Assembly: GCA_023393235.1 (NCBI GenBank)
Contig: JAEWMH010000191.1
Coordinates: forward strand, 38,715 to 102,714
Direction: 5' to 3'
Source: Bacillota bacterium
GTDB lineage: Bacteria; Bacillota; Bacilli; Paenibacillales; NBRC-103111
Length of the DNA stretch: 64,000 nucleotides
Shown: positions 53,447-61,939 of the stretch, one piece after another
Layout of the letters: each line of letters starts with the position of its first letter
How positions within the stretch are numbered: position 1 is the first letter of the stretch
The notes under the pieces: generated by a model
What the model saw: the letters and a program-made list of their open reading frames with translations, nothing else
What the model was told of the DNA's origin: nothing
Database searches by the model: none
Program-made: the position numbers and the translations under genes

Positions 53447-53480
53447 TTGTTAACCTCATATCGCAAAATCAGGTTAACAA
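53447..53480. promoter_or_regulatory. BirA operator (biotin repressor site)
   Basis: Perfect 10-bp palindrome TTGTTAACCT / AGGTTAACAA with a 14-base spacer, the classic BirA box of Firmicutes. It lies 19 bp before the bioY ATG and 50 bp before the divergent ATPase operon, so it can control both. Biotinyl-AMP-loaded BirA would repress the transporter when biotin is plentiful. Confidence 0.92.
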
Positions 53481-53498
53481 ATAAGAGGAGGTTTGGCA

Positions 53499-54101
53499 AT
53501 GCCCTTTTCGTTTTCTACTAAAGGACTTGTATTTATGACCGCATTCAGCGCACTTTTTGTGTTATCCAGCTATTTGAATCTGCATTTGGGTTTTTCCCCT
53601 GTCCCCATCTCCATGGAGAATTTTGTGGTGATGCTGGCGGGTGCTATCCTCGGCCCGGTATACGGCTTCGGCAGCATCGCGCTGGTGATTGTCCTGTCCG
53701 TGCTGGGTCTGCCAATTCTGGACGGACGCGGCGGGTTCGCCCTGCTCACCGGGCCTACCGGTGGTTTCGTATGGATGTTTCCCGTCGCCGCTTTCCTGAT
53801 CGGTCTGGTTTCCCGGTATGTCCGGGGCAGCCGTCTATGGACCACGGTAGCCCTGATCGCCGCGGCGGAGTTGTTCGGCTCCCTCCTGCTGTACGTGACC
53901 GGCGTGCCATGGCTGGCCCATGTGGCCAACTATTCCTTCGCCAAGGCTATGGCGGCAGGCTGTTACCCCTACCTGCCGGGTGACGCTGTTAAGGCTGTGT
54001 TGGCCGGATTGATCGCCGCCACCGTGCGCCAGGTATTCCCCCTTGCGCGGATTACCGGACAGGCCGGTTATTCCGGGGTGGAGACCACCATTTCGAAGTA
54101 G
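53499..54101 (+). CDS. bioY: Biotin transporter substrate-binding subunit BioY
   Basis: Integral membrane protein of 200 residues with about six helices, the S-component that binds biotin. Family motifs are seen: PVPISMENFVVMLAGAILGP, GLPILDGRGGFALLTGPTGG and FAKAMAAGCYPYLPGDAVKA. The ATG at 53499 has GAGGAGG seven bases upstream; the TTG two codons earlier is too close. The BirA operator lies directly upstream and the energising ATPase/EcfT genes are divergent. Confidence 0.96.
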   Translation: MPFSFSTKGLVFMTAFSALFVLSSYLNLHLGFSPVPISMENFVVMLAGAILGPVYGFGSIALVIVLSVLGLPILDGRGGFALLTGPTGGFVWMFPVAAFLIGLVSRYVRGSRLWTTVALIAAAELFGSLLLYVTGVPWLAHVANYSFAKAMAAGCYPYLPGDAVKAVLAGLIAATVRQVFPLARITGQAGYSGVETTISK

Positions 54102-54209
54102 CGGGAAGAATGAAATGGCGCCAGTCCTTTCCCCCGAGAAGCCATTAACCTTAGGCGCCTATCCCACATATCCTGTAGCATCAGCGGATCATTACAGGAG
54201 GTGTGCGTG

Positions 54210-54623
54210 ATGTGGGAGGATTGGGAAAAGCTGTTCAAACAAGTTGCCAAAACCTCGCAGCAGGTCAAAAAAGCATTGGATGATTTCCGTGGTCCGGAGC
54301 CTCATGTGAGAATTTATGAGACGGACCGCTATGTGAAGGTTGTCGTCAGCCCTATGCCGGAGCAAAAGGTGCGGCGCTGGTCGGTAAAGGTAATGGGGGA
54401 CCGGGTGTTCATCCGGGGCAAATACGAGGTGGAGACACTGTCTAAGGATGACCTGGGCTACGAAATGGCGGAATTACGGGCCGATGAGTTCGTGAAGGCG
54501 GTACGGCTGCCTGTGCCCGTGGAAGCGAAGCCCTACAATTCCCGCAAGGAAGGAGAGGTGCTGATCGCTACCTTTCTGAAGCGGAAGGAACTGCCGGCCG
54601 GTGGCTGGTTTGATCTACCCTGA
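54210..54623 (+). CDS. Hsp20/alpha-crystallin family small heat-shock protein
   Basis: Protein of 137 residues. After about 30 N-terminal residues comes an alpha-crystallin-type beta-sandwich (VRIYETDRYVKVVVSPMP, RRWSVKVMGDRVFIRGKYEV, EFVKAVRLPVPVEAKPYN, GEVLIATFLKR). The domain is divergent and lacks the A-x-x-x-n-G-v-L motif in its usual form, so it could be a non-chaperone CS-like protein. AGGAGGT precedes the ATG at 54210; the GTG nine bases earlier overlaps it. Monocistronic. Confidence 0.75.
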   Translation: MWEDWEKLFKQVAKTSQQVKKALDDFRGPEPHVRIYETDRYVKVVVSPMPEQKVRRWSVKVMGDRVFIRGKYEVETLSKDDLGYEMAELRADEFVKAVRLPVPVEAKPYNSRKEGEVLIATFLKRKELPAGGWFDLP

Positions 54624-54692
54624 AATAACTTGGACCGAGCCGCAGGCTGGATGTGTTATGGAAGCCTCGAAACCGGCGAAGCCGCTTAGAGT

Positions 54693-54819
54693 GCCTCCTC
54701 CAGCGGCGGTGAGAGACGCTATTTGCCCCAAAACCGGGGGCTGCAGCATCTAACGGAAGCAGGAGGCGCGATTGGGCTAAATAGAGGCTTGCACCGGAAC
54801 AATTTGTCCCAATAGAGGC
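54693..54819. repeat. Cluster of degenerate short repeats
   Basis: AATAGAGGC occurs at 54780-54788 and 54811-54819, each after a TTGGGC/TTGTCCC stretch (31-bp period), and an inverted relative CTATTTGCCCCAA lies at 54719-54731. GCCTCCT (54693) and AGGAGGC (54761) form an outer inverted pair, and TAACGGAAGC at 54751-54760 recalls the boxes of elements A and B but with no conserved spacing. Confidence 0.4.
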
Positions 54820-54917
54820 TGTGGCCGCCTCTAGAATTCCTTATGACCTATTACCTATACCAGCAGCGTCAAGAAAAAGGAGTGCCTCGGTTGTTCCGTC
54901 GGACAGACTCCACAACA

Positions 54918-54958
54918 AACAAGACCGTCATTTGCCCCAGGGCATGGACGGTCTTGTT
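54918..54958 (-). terminator. Terminator after the SDR gene
   Basis: 12-bp perfect stem AACAAGACCGTC / GACGGTCTTGTT around a 17-base loop that itself pairs (GCCC/GGGC). On the minus strand only TGTTGTGG follows, so the T-tail is poor. Confidence 0.6.
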
Positions 54959-54968
54959 CTATCGGCTG

Positions 54969-55739
54969 CTAAAACCCGTAAATGGTCATGCCCCCGTCCA
55001 CAAACAGGGTTTGACCGGTTATGTATCCCGAGGCTTCGGAGGAGAGGAACACCACCGGTCCCACCAGATCGCGCAGCTCACCGATCCGCTTCAAGGGGGT
55101 CCGTGACAGCACCTCGGCTACAAACTCTTCATTTTGCAGCAGCTTCTCGGTTAACGGGGTCTTGAAGTACCAGGGTCCGATAGCATTCACGAGAATATTG
55201 TGCTTGCCCCATTCCAGTGCAAGGATCTTGGTCATCTGAATCAAAGCGGCCTTGGTGGAGCCGTACACCACACCAGTCCGCAGGGCGGTATGACCTGCTA
55301 CGGAGGCCACATTCACAATTCTGCCTCCACCCGCTTCCTTCATATGCCGGCCTGCGCACTGGGACATCATAAAGGCGGATTTCAGGTTGGTCTGCACGAT
55401 GGTTTCCCATTCCGCATCGGTTACCTCAAGGGCAGGGGTCCGGATATTCATCCCGGCATTATTCACCAGAATGTCCAGCCGTCCCGCTTCCCGGATTACC
55501 TTGGCAACTGCGGTCTCCACCTGCTCCCGGCTGGTCACATCCGCCTGGCAGATATAGGCCCGGCGGCCTGTCCGGCGGACCTCCGCCGCCGTTTCCTCCA
55601 GATCGGACTCTGTCCGGGCGGTCAGAGCCACATCCGCTCCCGCTTCGGCCAAGCCTATGGCAAGAGCCCGTCCGATTCCTTTGCCTGCGCCGGTCACCAG
55701 CGCTGTTTTTCCATCCAAACCGAATGAAGGCAATAGCAT
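54969..55739 (-). CDS. Short-chain dehydrogenase/reductase (gluconate 5-dehydrogenase-like)
   Basis: Protein of 256 residues of the classical SDR type. The cofactor motif TGAGKGIGRALA, NNAG at position about 90 and the catalytic Ser and YxxxK (VVYGSTKAALIQM) are present, as is the C-terminal TGQTLFVDGG. Closest in general sequence feel to gluconate 5-dehydrogenase/KduD. The ATG at 55739 is nine bases after AGGAGG. The ATG at 55748 abuts the ribosome site. It is a single gene; the true substrate is unknown. Confidence 0.9.
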   Translation of the reverse strand: MLLPSFGLDGKTALVTGAGKGIGRALAIGLAEAGADVALTARTESDLEETAAEVRRTGRRAYICQADVTSREQVETAVAKVIREAGRLDILVNNAGMNIRTPALEVTDAEWETIVQTNLKSAFMMSQCAGRHMKEAGGGRIVNVASVAGHTALRTGVVYGSTKAALIQMTKILALEWGKHNILVNAIGPWYFKTPLTEKLLQNEEFVAEVLSRTPLKRIGELRDLVGPVVFLSSEASGYITGQTLFVDGGMTIYGF

Positions 55740-55883
55740 GATACCCATCCTCCTGGCGTATATTATTATTCAAAATGCAGCCTAAACACAGAATTGATAA
55801 TGCTGGTAGAGATGGAGGATACTATGTTTTAACGGTCCTGCAGAGGCTCCACCGCTCCTTTTGTGACAAATGTGTATCTTTTT

Positions 55884-55910
55884 TGAAACGTCAACGGGGG
55901 TTTTCACGTA
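55884..55910 (+). promoter_or_regulatory. Sigma-W-like ECF promoter of hflKC
   Basis: TGAAAC (55884-55889), a 17-base spacer and CGTA (55907-55910), close to the sigma-W consensus TGAAAC-N16-CGTA, 38 bp before the hflK start. The membrane-stress sigma factor sigma-W controls SPFH-type genes in Bacillus subtilis. One extra spacer base is the only deviation. Confidence 0.6.
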
Positions 55911-55947
55911 GTAAGGTTCAGCAACCAAAGAACAGCATGGAAAGGGA

Positions 55948-56997
55948 GTGGCATTTTTGGAGGTATACCAAGGCGATAAAGACGGAAAAACCGTAAAGCT
56001 TCCCCAGGTTCCCAAAAATACGGTAAAGAAAATTGCCTTTGGCGCTGCCGTTGTGGTCATTGCCGGTCTGGCCTGGAGCAGCATCTACACGGTGCAGGAG
56101 GAAGAACAGGCCGCAATTATGACCTTCGGGAAATACACAACAACACAAGAAAGCTCTGGACTTCATTTTAAGCTTCCGTACCCCATTCAGCAAGTCGTGA
56201 TTGTACCGGCCAAACTGACCCAGAAGATTCATATCGGCTATCGGGAGGTCAACGGCAAGGTGAACCCTGTTGACGAGGAAGCTCTGATGATCACCGGTGA
56301 CGAAAACATCGTTTCCGCAGACGCAGTGGTGGAATGGCGGGTCTCCGATCTTCACAAGTATTTGTATAACATTGAGAACCCCGAGCACTTCCTGCGCAAT
56401 TCCGCCATCGCCTCCATCCGTTCGGTCATCGGCTCCACCAAGCTGGACTATGCCATTACCGAAGGTAAAACCGTGATCCAGACCGATGTAAAATCCAAGC
56501 TCGAGGAATTAATGAACCAGTATAATACCGGGATTCACATTATCGACTTGAAGTTCCAGGATATCGAACCGCCGGAGGGCCAGGTGCAGACAGCGTTTAA
56601 ATCCGTCACCAATGCCCGTGAGGAAAAGAACACCAAGATCAACCAGGCGCAGAAATATGTCAACGACCGCCTGCCCAAAGCCCGCGGTGAAGCCCAGGCG
56701 CTGATCGAAAAAGCCGAAGGGGAAAAGCAGTCCCGGATCTTGAATGCTCAAGGGGATGTATCCAAATTTGATGCCGTATATGCGGAATATGTAAAAAGCC
56801 CCAACGTCACCAGCAACCGTCTGACGCTGGAAACGCTGGAGAAGATTCTTCCCAAGGCAAAGGTGATTATTACCGAAGGCAGCGGCAATACCGTGAATTA
56901 TCTGCCGCTTAACGATCTCCTCCGAAGCTCGACTACAGGCAATAACGCAGCAGGTACAGGCGGCACAGCCGGGACTCAAGGAGGTGGCAACCGATGA
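55948..56997 (+). CDS. hflK: HflK, SPFH-domain regulator of the FtsH protease
   Basis: Protein of 349 residues. One N-terminal membrane helix (about 28-48, KKIAFGAAVVVIAGLAWSSI) is followed by an SPFH/band-7 domain (EEEQAAIMTFGKYTTTQESS, LHFKLPYPIQQVVIVP), a coiled-coil region with EKAEGEKQSRILNAQGD, and a low-complexity C-terminal tail ending in GGTAGTQGGGNR. With HflC it assembles into a cage over FtsH. The GTG at 55948 abuts GGGAG; the TTG at 55957 has better spacing (eight bases), so the true start may be three codons later. The gene overlaps hflC by four bases. Confidence 0.9.
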   Translation: MAFLEVYQGDKDGKTVKLPQVPKNTVKKIAFGAAVVVIAGLAWSSIYTVQEEEQAAIMTFGKYTTTQESSGLHFKLPYPIQQVVIVPAKLTQKIHIGYREVNGKVNPVDEEALMITGDENIVSADAVVEWRVSDLHKYLYNIENPEHFLRNSAIASIRSVIGSTKLDYAITEGKTVIQTDVKSKLEELMNQYNTGIHIIDLKFQDIEPPEGQVQTAFKSVTNAREEKNTKINQAQKYVNDRLPKARGEAQALIEKAEGEKQSRILNAQGDVSKFDAVYAEYVKSPNVTSNRLTLETLEKILPKAKVIITEGSGNTVNYLPLNDLLRSSTTGNNAAGTGGTAGTQGGGNR

Positions 56998-57857
56998 AAC
57001 GTTGGATTGGCATATCAGTAGGGGCTTTGGTACTGCTTATTCTGGCGGCGAGCTCCCTCTTTATCGTAAAGGAAAGTGAATACAAGGTTGTACTGAAGTT
57101 TGGGGAAGCGGTCCGTATTCACGAAAATCCGGGGATCAAGATCAAGATTCCGTTTATTGAAACAGTTTCCACACTCCCCAAGTACCAAAAGGTCAGTGAC
57201 AGCCAACCGACCACCATCATGACCAAGGACAAAAAACCCATTATTGTGGACAATTATACCGTATGGCGGATCAACAACTCACGCAGCTTCCTGCAGACGC
57301 TGAAGACAGTCACCACTGCAGAGAGCCGCATTAGCGACGCTGTATATAACACCGTTCGCCGGAAGCTGTCTGAAATCGATTATGGCAGCATTATCAGCGA
57401 GGACTCCTCCCGCGGCAACCTGAATGACGATATCACCAAGGAAGTATCCGATATTGTCGCCCGTCAGAATTACGGCATTGAAGTGATCGATGTCCGCATC
57501 AAACGGACGGACCTGCCGGAGGAGAACAAGGAAAGTGTCTACAAGCGGATGATTTCCGACCGGGAATCCATCGCAGCCGGATATCTGTCCGAGGGCGATG
57601 AGGAATCCAAGAAAATCACTTCCAATGCAGACCGCCAGGCCCAGGAGCTTATTGCCCAAGCCGAGGCTGACTCCAAGAAGATTATCGCCGAGGGTGAGCA
57701 GGAGGCTGCCCGGATCTATAATGATTCGTACGGCAAGGACCCGGAATTCTACAAGCTGTACCGGACACTGGAAAGCTACGTGACCACCTTCCAGGGTGAG
57801 CCTGTGATCCTCCTCCCCATCGATTCCCCGTATACCCGTATTCTGCTGGGACAATAA
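56994..57857 (+). CDS. hflC: HflC, SPFH-domain regulator of the FtsH protease
   Basis: Protein of 287 residues. An N-terminal membrane helix (about 7-24) precedes the SPFH domain (FIVKESEYKVVLKFGEAVRI, NPGIKIKIPFIETVSTLPKY) and a coiled coil with ISDRESIAAGYLSEGDEE, ITSNADRQAQELIAQAEADS, ending in ESYVTTFQGEPVILLP. Overlaps hflK by ATGA, so the two are coupled. The complex restrains FtsH against membrane proteins. Downstream lies a strong bidirectional terminator. Confidence 0.93.
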   Translation: MKRWIGISVGALVLLILAASSLFIVKESEYKVVLKFGEAVRIHENPGIKIKIPFIETVSTLPKYQKVSDSQPTTIMTKDKKPIIVDNYTVWRINNSRSFLQTLKTVTTAESRISDAVYNTVRRKLSEIDYGSIISEDSSRGNLNDDITKEVSDIVARQNYGIEVIDVRIKRTDLPEENKESVYKRMISDRESIAAGYLSEGDEESKKITSNADRQAQELIAQAEADSKKIIAEGEQEAARIYNDSYGKDPEFYKLYRTLESYVTTFQGEPVILLPIDSPYTRILLGQ

Positions 57858-57872
57858 AATCCCGCCCGTATA

Positions 57873-57920
57873 AAAGAAGAAGCCTTGACAGAGCGGTGCT
57901 CTGCCAGGCTTCTTCTTTGT
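57873..57920. terminator. Bidirectional terminator after hflC
   Basis: Long stem AAAGAAGAAGCC...CAGAGC / GCTCTG...GGCTTCTTCTTT with a 3-base loop, lying between converging genes and T-rich on both strands. Confidence 0.88.
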
Positions 57921-57922
57921 TA

Positions 57923-59248
57923 TTAGGATTCGAGTATGAACCGGTTCCACTTCTGCTGCCAGGCCTTATCCTGCCAAAACGGATGGTGAGGCGCACAATT
58001 GGAGCATAGAATCATTCCCCAGAAGCCAAGCGCCATCCCCTTCCTGATGGCATATTCGGCAATATCCTTGCCCACCGGCCCCTCTTCAAAATTGGTTTGC
58101 CAAGGCGTATAACCCACATAACCTTCACCGATAACCATGGGCAATCCCTTGCGCTCCGCCCACTCCGCCGCTTCCTCCAGCCGCTGGTCGATCTTCTCCC
58201 GCATGGCCACCCGGTGGGCGCCGTACCGGTCGTAGAGGAACAAATCCCACTTCACCGGATCACACCAATCATGCAGGTACAATAGCTTCAAGCCGACGGG
58301 ATTGCCGTGAAGCCGCCATTCCTCCCCTTCCGGCAGCGTATATTCCGAAAACGGGGGCGCATCATCCCGAAGCAGCGCAGCAGCGGCAGGATTAGGGAAC
58401 GCCTGGTCCACACGGTGCAGCGCCACAGCATCCGCCAATTCCTGCAAAACACCGTTCAGATAAAGATGGAAATGGGCCACCTGTTCATTTTCCGCCACAT
58501 GCTCCTTAGGATAGGACTGGTTCAGGGTATAACATCCGGTAATCAGGATATCCGGATGCCCTTGCTGAAGAGAGGCCAACGCCTCTTCCACATAAGGCTT
58601 CATGTATGCGATGGTTTTGGGGGCATTGCCGTCGGGAATCCCCGCATCCAGCGCAACCTGGGTCATCCGTCCGAATTCCAGCTCATTGTGCAGCTCCGCA
58701 TAGGCTATCCGCTGCCCATAGCCTGCTTCCTTGACGGTGGTGATTAGACGGTTCATGGAGCGTGCGATGGCCATAAAACGCTTCTCGGGGGCAATGGCCA
58801 ACAGCTCGTCGAACAGCTCTCTTGTCTTCAGGAAGCTGGGGCTTTGCTGGTATTCCCATGAGGACAAGATAATGAAGCAATTGTACTTATCGGCCAGCCG
58901 GAAAAGCTCCAGCAGATGGGCCACACCATCCAGCTCGGCTCCCCCCTTGCAGTTGTACCAGCGGGTCCGTACACCTACCTGGCCCAGATTGCCGAAGGCC
59001 AGCTTGCCCGGTCTTGGTCCCTCCTCTGTAAATAACAGATAAGGCATGGCACAGATACGGATGGTATTGTACCCAAGCTCAACCGCTTCCTGGAACCGCG
59101 CCTCCATATCGTGATAGGGCTCGCCGGGCATCGTCATGGTGTACCAGGAGAAATCCCACATTGTGATGGTCAGTCGTTTCGGCAAATGGCCGGGAATGGA
59201 TGTTTTCACGTTGTCTTCACCCTTTTGGACAAGTATTGTTATCCTCAT
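57923..59248 (-). CDS. Cellulase-like family glycoside hydrolase
   Basis: Protein of 441 residues. A (beta/alpha)8-type glycosidase of the cellulase-like (PF12876) group: MWDFSWYTMT, then RICAMPYLLFTEEGPRPGKL, IILSSWEYQQSPSF, IAYAELHNELEFG (probable acid/base Glu) and LPMVIGEGYVGYTPWQTNFE (probable nucleophile Glu). No signal peptide, so it is cytoplasmic. The ATG at 59248 has GGAGGG five bases upstream, and the GTG at 59209 with AAAAGGGTG is an alternative. Substrate unknown. It converges on hflKC and is otherwise alone. Confidence 0.8.
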   Translation of the reverse strand: MRITILVQKGEDNVKTSIPGHLPKRLTITMWDFSWYTMTMPGEPYHDMEARFQEAVELGYNTIRICAMPYLLFTEEGPRPGKLAFGNLGQVGVRTRWYNCKGGAELDGVAHLLELFRLADKYNCFIILSSWEYQQSPSFLKTRELFDELLAIAPEKRFMAIARSMNRLITTVKEAGYGQRIAYAELHNELEFGRMTQVALDAGIPDGNAPKTIAYMKPYVEEALASLQQGHPDILITGCYTLNQSYPKEHVAENEQVAHFHLYLNGVLQELADAVALHRVDQAFPNPAAAALLRDDAPPFSEYTLPEGEEWRLHGNPVGLKLLYLHDWCDPVKWDLFLYDRYGAHRVAMREKIDQRLEEAAEWAERKGLPMVIGEGYVGYTPWQTNFEEGPVGKDIAEYAIRKGMALGFWGMILCSNCAPHHPFWQDKAWQQKWNRFILES

Positions 59249-59332
59249 GGTACCCTCCGTGGCTCCGTGGCGCAATGGATGATGGGCGTCTTATGATGGA
59301 GGATGTGTGGATTGCCTGCCCCACACCAAATG

Positions 59333-59360
59333 AAAAAACGGGCCTTCTAATGAAGGCCCG
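59333..59360 (-). terminator. Terminator after the NlpC/P60 gene
   Basis: Perfect 9-bp stem CGGGCCTTC / GAAGGCCCG with a 4-base loop, followed on the minus strand by six T, 38 bp beyond the stop codon. Confidence 0.92.
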
Positions 59361-59398
59361 CAGGGTATTTTAGGATAGAATAAGTCCGGGATCCGTTC

Positions 59399-60313
59399 TT
59401 ACAGCACTCTGCGGGCGGACACATAATGAGTGTCCCAATACCCGGAGGTGATGGAGGAAATACCGACACCGTTCATAGACGGTGTATTATGTATGATTTT
59501 GCCGTCTCCTATGTAGATGCCCACATGATCAATGACTCCGGAGGAGCTTGTCCAGAAAAAGACCAGGTCGCCCTTCTGCAGATTGCTCCGGGATACCGCT
59601 GTGCCGGCATCCTTCTGATACCTTGTGCCCCACTTGAGGTTTGCTCCTTCGATGCCGAAGACAAATTTGGTGAACGAGGAGCAGTCAAGCAGAGTCGGCG
59701 GAAGATTGGAGCCGTACTTGTATTTGGTGACACCGATGAGATTATTGGCGTGATGGATGACGCGGTCAGCAATATTCGATGCTTGCTCCGATGGTGCCGG
59801 CGTGGGGGTTGGGGTTGGTGCAGGTGCCGGATTGGATGGCGCTGCAGCTCCCAAGCTGACATAATCGGTGGAGAGATACCCGATTTGACCGTTAATATTT
59901 GCCTTGACCCAATACGAGTTGACCTTTTCTACGATCTGGAATGTGGTGCCTGCTTTCACCAAACCGATGACGGAGCTGGAGGTTGACGGGCCGGTGCGGA
60001 AGTTAACGCCTTTTTCCACCACGCCCTGACCGGCTTCCGTGCTTCCGGGGGAGCTTGAATCGATCTTCACATAATTTGTGGAGAGATAGCCGACTTGACC
60101 GTTGACATTCGCCTTGACCCAGTAAGAATTGACCTGATCCAACACCTCAAAGGTGGTGCCCGCTTTAACTAAACCGATAATGGAGCCGGATGTGGATGGG
60201 CTGGTCCGGAAGTTGACGCCCTTTTCCACCACACCTTGTGCGGCCAGAGCCGAAGATGAGATCGACAATGTGAGTACAGTTGCTGCTGCCAAAGTTATCA
60301 AAGTTTTCTTCAT
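59399..60313 (-). CDS. Secreted NlpC/P60 endopeptidase with two bacterial SH3 domains
   Basis: Protein of 304 residues. Signal peptide (about 1-24, ending ALAAQG), two near-identical SH3b repeats (both with GVVEKGVNFRT and IGLVKAGTTF...SYWVKAN), a Pro/Thr/Ala linker (PAPAPTPTPTPAPSEQ) and a C-terminal NlpC/P60 domain with the catalytic Cys in LLDCSSFTKF, His in IDHVGIYIG and third polar residue near IIHNTPS. It cleaves gamma-D-Glu-meso-DAP type links in peptidoglycan. AGGAGGAGATGTT precedes the ATG at 60313. The repeat pair probably arose by tandem duplication. Confidence 0.94.
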   Translation of the reverse strand: MKKTLITLAAATVLTLSISSSALAAQGVVEKGVNFRTSPSTSGSIIGLVKAGTTFEVLDQVNSYWVKANVNGQVGYLSTNYVKIDSSSPGSTEAGQGVVEKGVNFRTGPSTSSSVIGLVKAGTTFQIVEKVNSYWVKANINGQIGYLSTDYVSLGAAAPSNPAPAPTPTPTPAPSEQASNIADRVIHHANNLIGVTKYKYGSNLPPTLLDCSSFTKFVFGIEGANLKWGTRYQKDAGTAVSRSNLQKGDLVFFWTSSSGVIDHVGIYIGDGKIIHNTPSMNGVGISSITSGYWDTHYVSARRVL

Positions 60314-60387
60314 AACATCTCCTCCTGCTACAATTGTAGCCTCCGAAGGAAGATTATGCATTGAATAAATATTGGTAAGGTATAATT

Positions 60388-61758
60388 TTACAGGGCCTCC
60401 ACCGCTGCAGTGTCTTTTCCCGGTTTATGGACCAGATTGTACCGCTCCCAGCGCCTGCTTTTCCACCGGTGGATCATAATGACGGCACGGGTCCATTCAT
60501 CGGCCGCTATGGCCAGCCATACGCCGGCTACACCCAGGTCCAGGACAAACACCAGGAAATATCCCAAGGGCAGGCTCATGCACACCATCGAGAAAATACC
60601 GATCCACAGCGGATATTTGGCGTCTCCGGCAGCACGCAGGGAGTTGATCACCACAATATTCAGCGTACGGCCTGTTTCCAGCACAATCCCCAGCACCAGG
60701 AGCTGCGCACCCAGGCGGATCACCTCCGGATCATCGGAAAACAGACTCATCAGCGGGACACGAACAAGGACGATCAGCACCAGCATGGCGCAGGTTGCCC
60801 CCTCCGCCCACCGCAGGCTGCTCCACACCCGGGAGTAAGCTTGGTCCTGGCGCTCCGCCCCTACCAGCCGCCCGACGATAATCGAGGTCCCCATGCCTAT
60901 AGCAATGGCGAACAGATAGATAAACATGGAGATATTGGCGGCATACTGCCGTGCGGCCATGGAGGTTTCCCCCAAAAAAGTTACATAAAACAAAAAGGTC
61001 ATCTGGCAGGCTTGGTACATAATTTGCTCGAAGGCCGATGGAATGCCGATTTTGAGGATCTTCACGATCCGTTCCTTGGTTAGACGGATATAGTCCATCC
61101 ATTCCGGCTTCACCTCCGTCACCTTATAAAGCAGCCACAGGAAGGTGATCAGCGCCAGCGTCCGGCTGAGCACCGTGGATACCGCCGCCCCTTTCACACC
61201 CAGCTCAGGGAAGCCGAGGTTTCCGAAAATCAGCGCATAATTCAGGAAAATGTGGACCACGTTCATGCCCAGGGATACCAGCATGGCCTGTTTGGTAAAG
61301 CCGTGCACCCGAATGATGGCGGACAAGGAATTGATAATAGCCTGCAGGAAAATCGCCCCGCCCACAATGGACAGATAACTCTGGGCAAAGGTGTAGATCT
61401 CACCGGTGAGATTCAGCGTACGCAAGAGCGGGCCGTTGAATAAGAGGAACAAGGCGCTGATGACAATGCCGATCAGTGTGTTCAGAGTCACCGCCAGGGC
61501 GGATATCTTCGCTGCCTCACGGGGCTGCCGCGAGCCCAGGAATTGCGATACCACGATGGATGCGCCGTTACCGATTACCTCCAGCACCAGAATCGCAATG
61601 TGCAGGTAGTTGTTGGCCGCTCCCACCCCCGCCACCGCTTGGTCGGATATGGCGCTGAGCATGAAGGTATCGGCAATGCCCAGGAGCATAAACAGGGAAA
61701 TTTCCAAAAAAATCGGCCAGGTCAGGCCAAATAAGCGAAACTCCTTGGCGGAGTCCAT
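60388..61758 (-). CDS. MATE family efflux transporter
   Basis: Integral membrane protein of 456 residues with 12 helices in two MatE repeats. The N-terminal repeat shows LGIADTFMLSAISDQAVAGV and VSQFLGSRQPREAAK, the C-terminal one ARQYAANISMFIYLFAIAIG and GRLVGAERQDQAY. Such proteins export drugs or metabolites in exchange for Na+ or H+. It stands apart from greA, and the 5' region (61759-61939) holds a terminator for greA and a loose TGAAAGCG cre-like match. Confidence 0.92.
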   Translation of the reverse strand: MDSAKEFRLFGLTWPIFLEISLFMLLGIADTFMLSAISDQAVAGVGAANNYLHIAILVLEVIGNGASIVVSQFLGSRQPREAAKISALAVTLNTLIGIVISALFLLFNGPLLRTLNLTGEIYTFAQSYLSIVGGAIFLQAIINSLSAIIRVHGFTKQAMLVSLGMNVVHIFLNYALIFGNLGFPELGVKGAAVSTVLSRTLALITFLWLLYKVTEVKPEWMDYIRLTKERIVKILKIGIPSAFEQIMYQACQMTFLFYVTFLGETSMAARQYAANISMFIYLFAIAIGMGTSIIVGRLVGAERQDQAYSRVWSSLRWAEGATCAMLVLIVLVRVPLMSLFSDDPEVIRLGAQLLVLGIVLETGRTLNIVVINSLRAAGDAKYPLWIGIFSMVCMSLPLGYFLVFVLDLGVAGVWLAIAADEWTRAVIMIHRWKSRRWERYNLVHKPGKDTAAVEAL

Positions 61759-61886
61759 TTTTAATCACCCGTTTCCTCATTTTCACTATCGCAAACACGG
61801 GAATCGTATCATTGAAAGCGTTCCGCATACTACAGGAAATTGATCACGGTTTTTAATGGGCTGAACTTATTTTTGAATGGGGGGAC

Positions 61887-61920
61887 AAAAAAAGGACAAC
61901 CGTCTGTTTGACGGTCGTCC
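61887..61920 (-). terminator. Terminator after greA
   Basis: 11-bp stem GGACGACCGTC / GACGGTTGTCC (one G-T pair), 5-base loop, then seven T on the minus strand, 20 bp after the greA stop codon. Confidence 0.93.
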
Positions 61921-61939
61921 CGGAAGTCGTGTATGTAAG

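Larger units (their letters stand above)
54624..54968. other. Intergenic region, 345 bp, with low-order repeats
   Basis: No gene supported. It holds a cluster of short repeats (54693-54819) and the terminator of the downstream SDR gene (54918-54958). No promoter or RNA gene is evident. Confidence 0.6.

Noticed and set aside
61813..61828. Possible catabolite-response element (TGAAAGCG...)
   Set aside because: Two mismatches to the cre consensus and no sugar gene beside it; probably chance.
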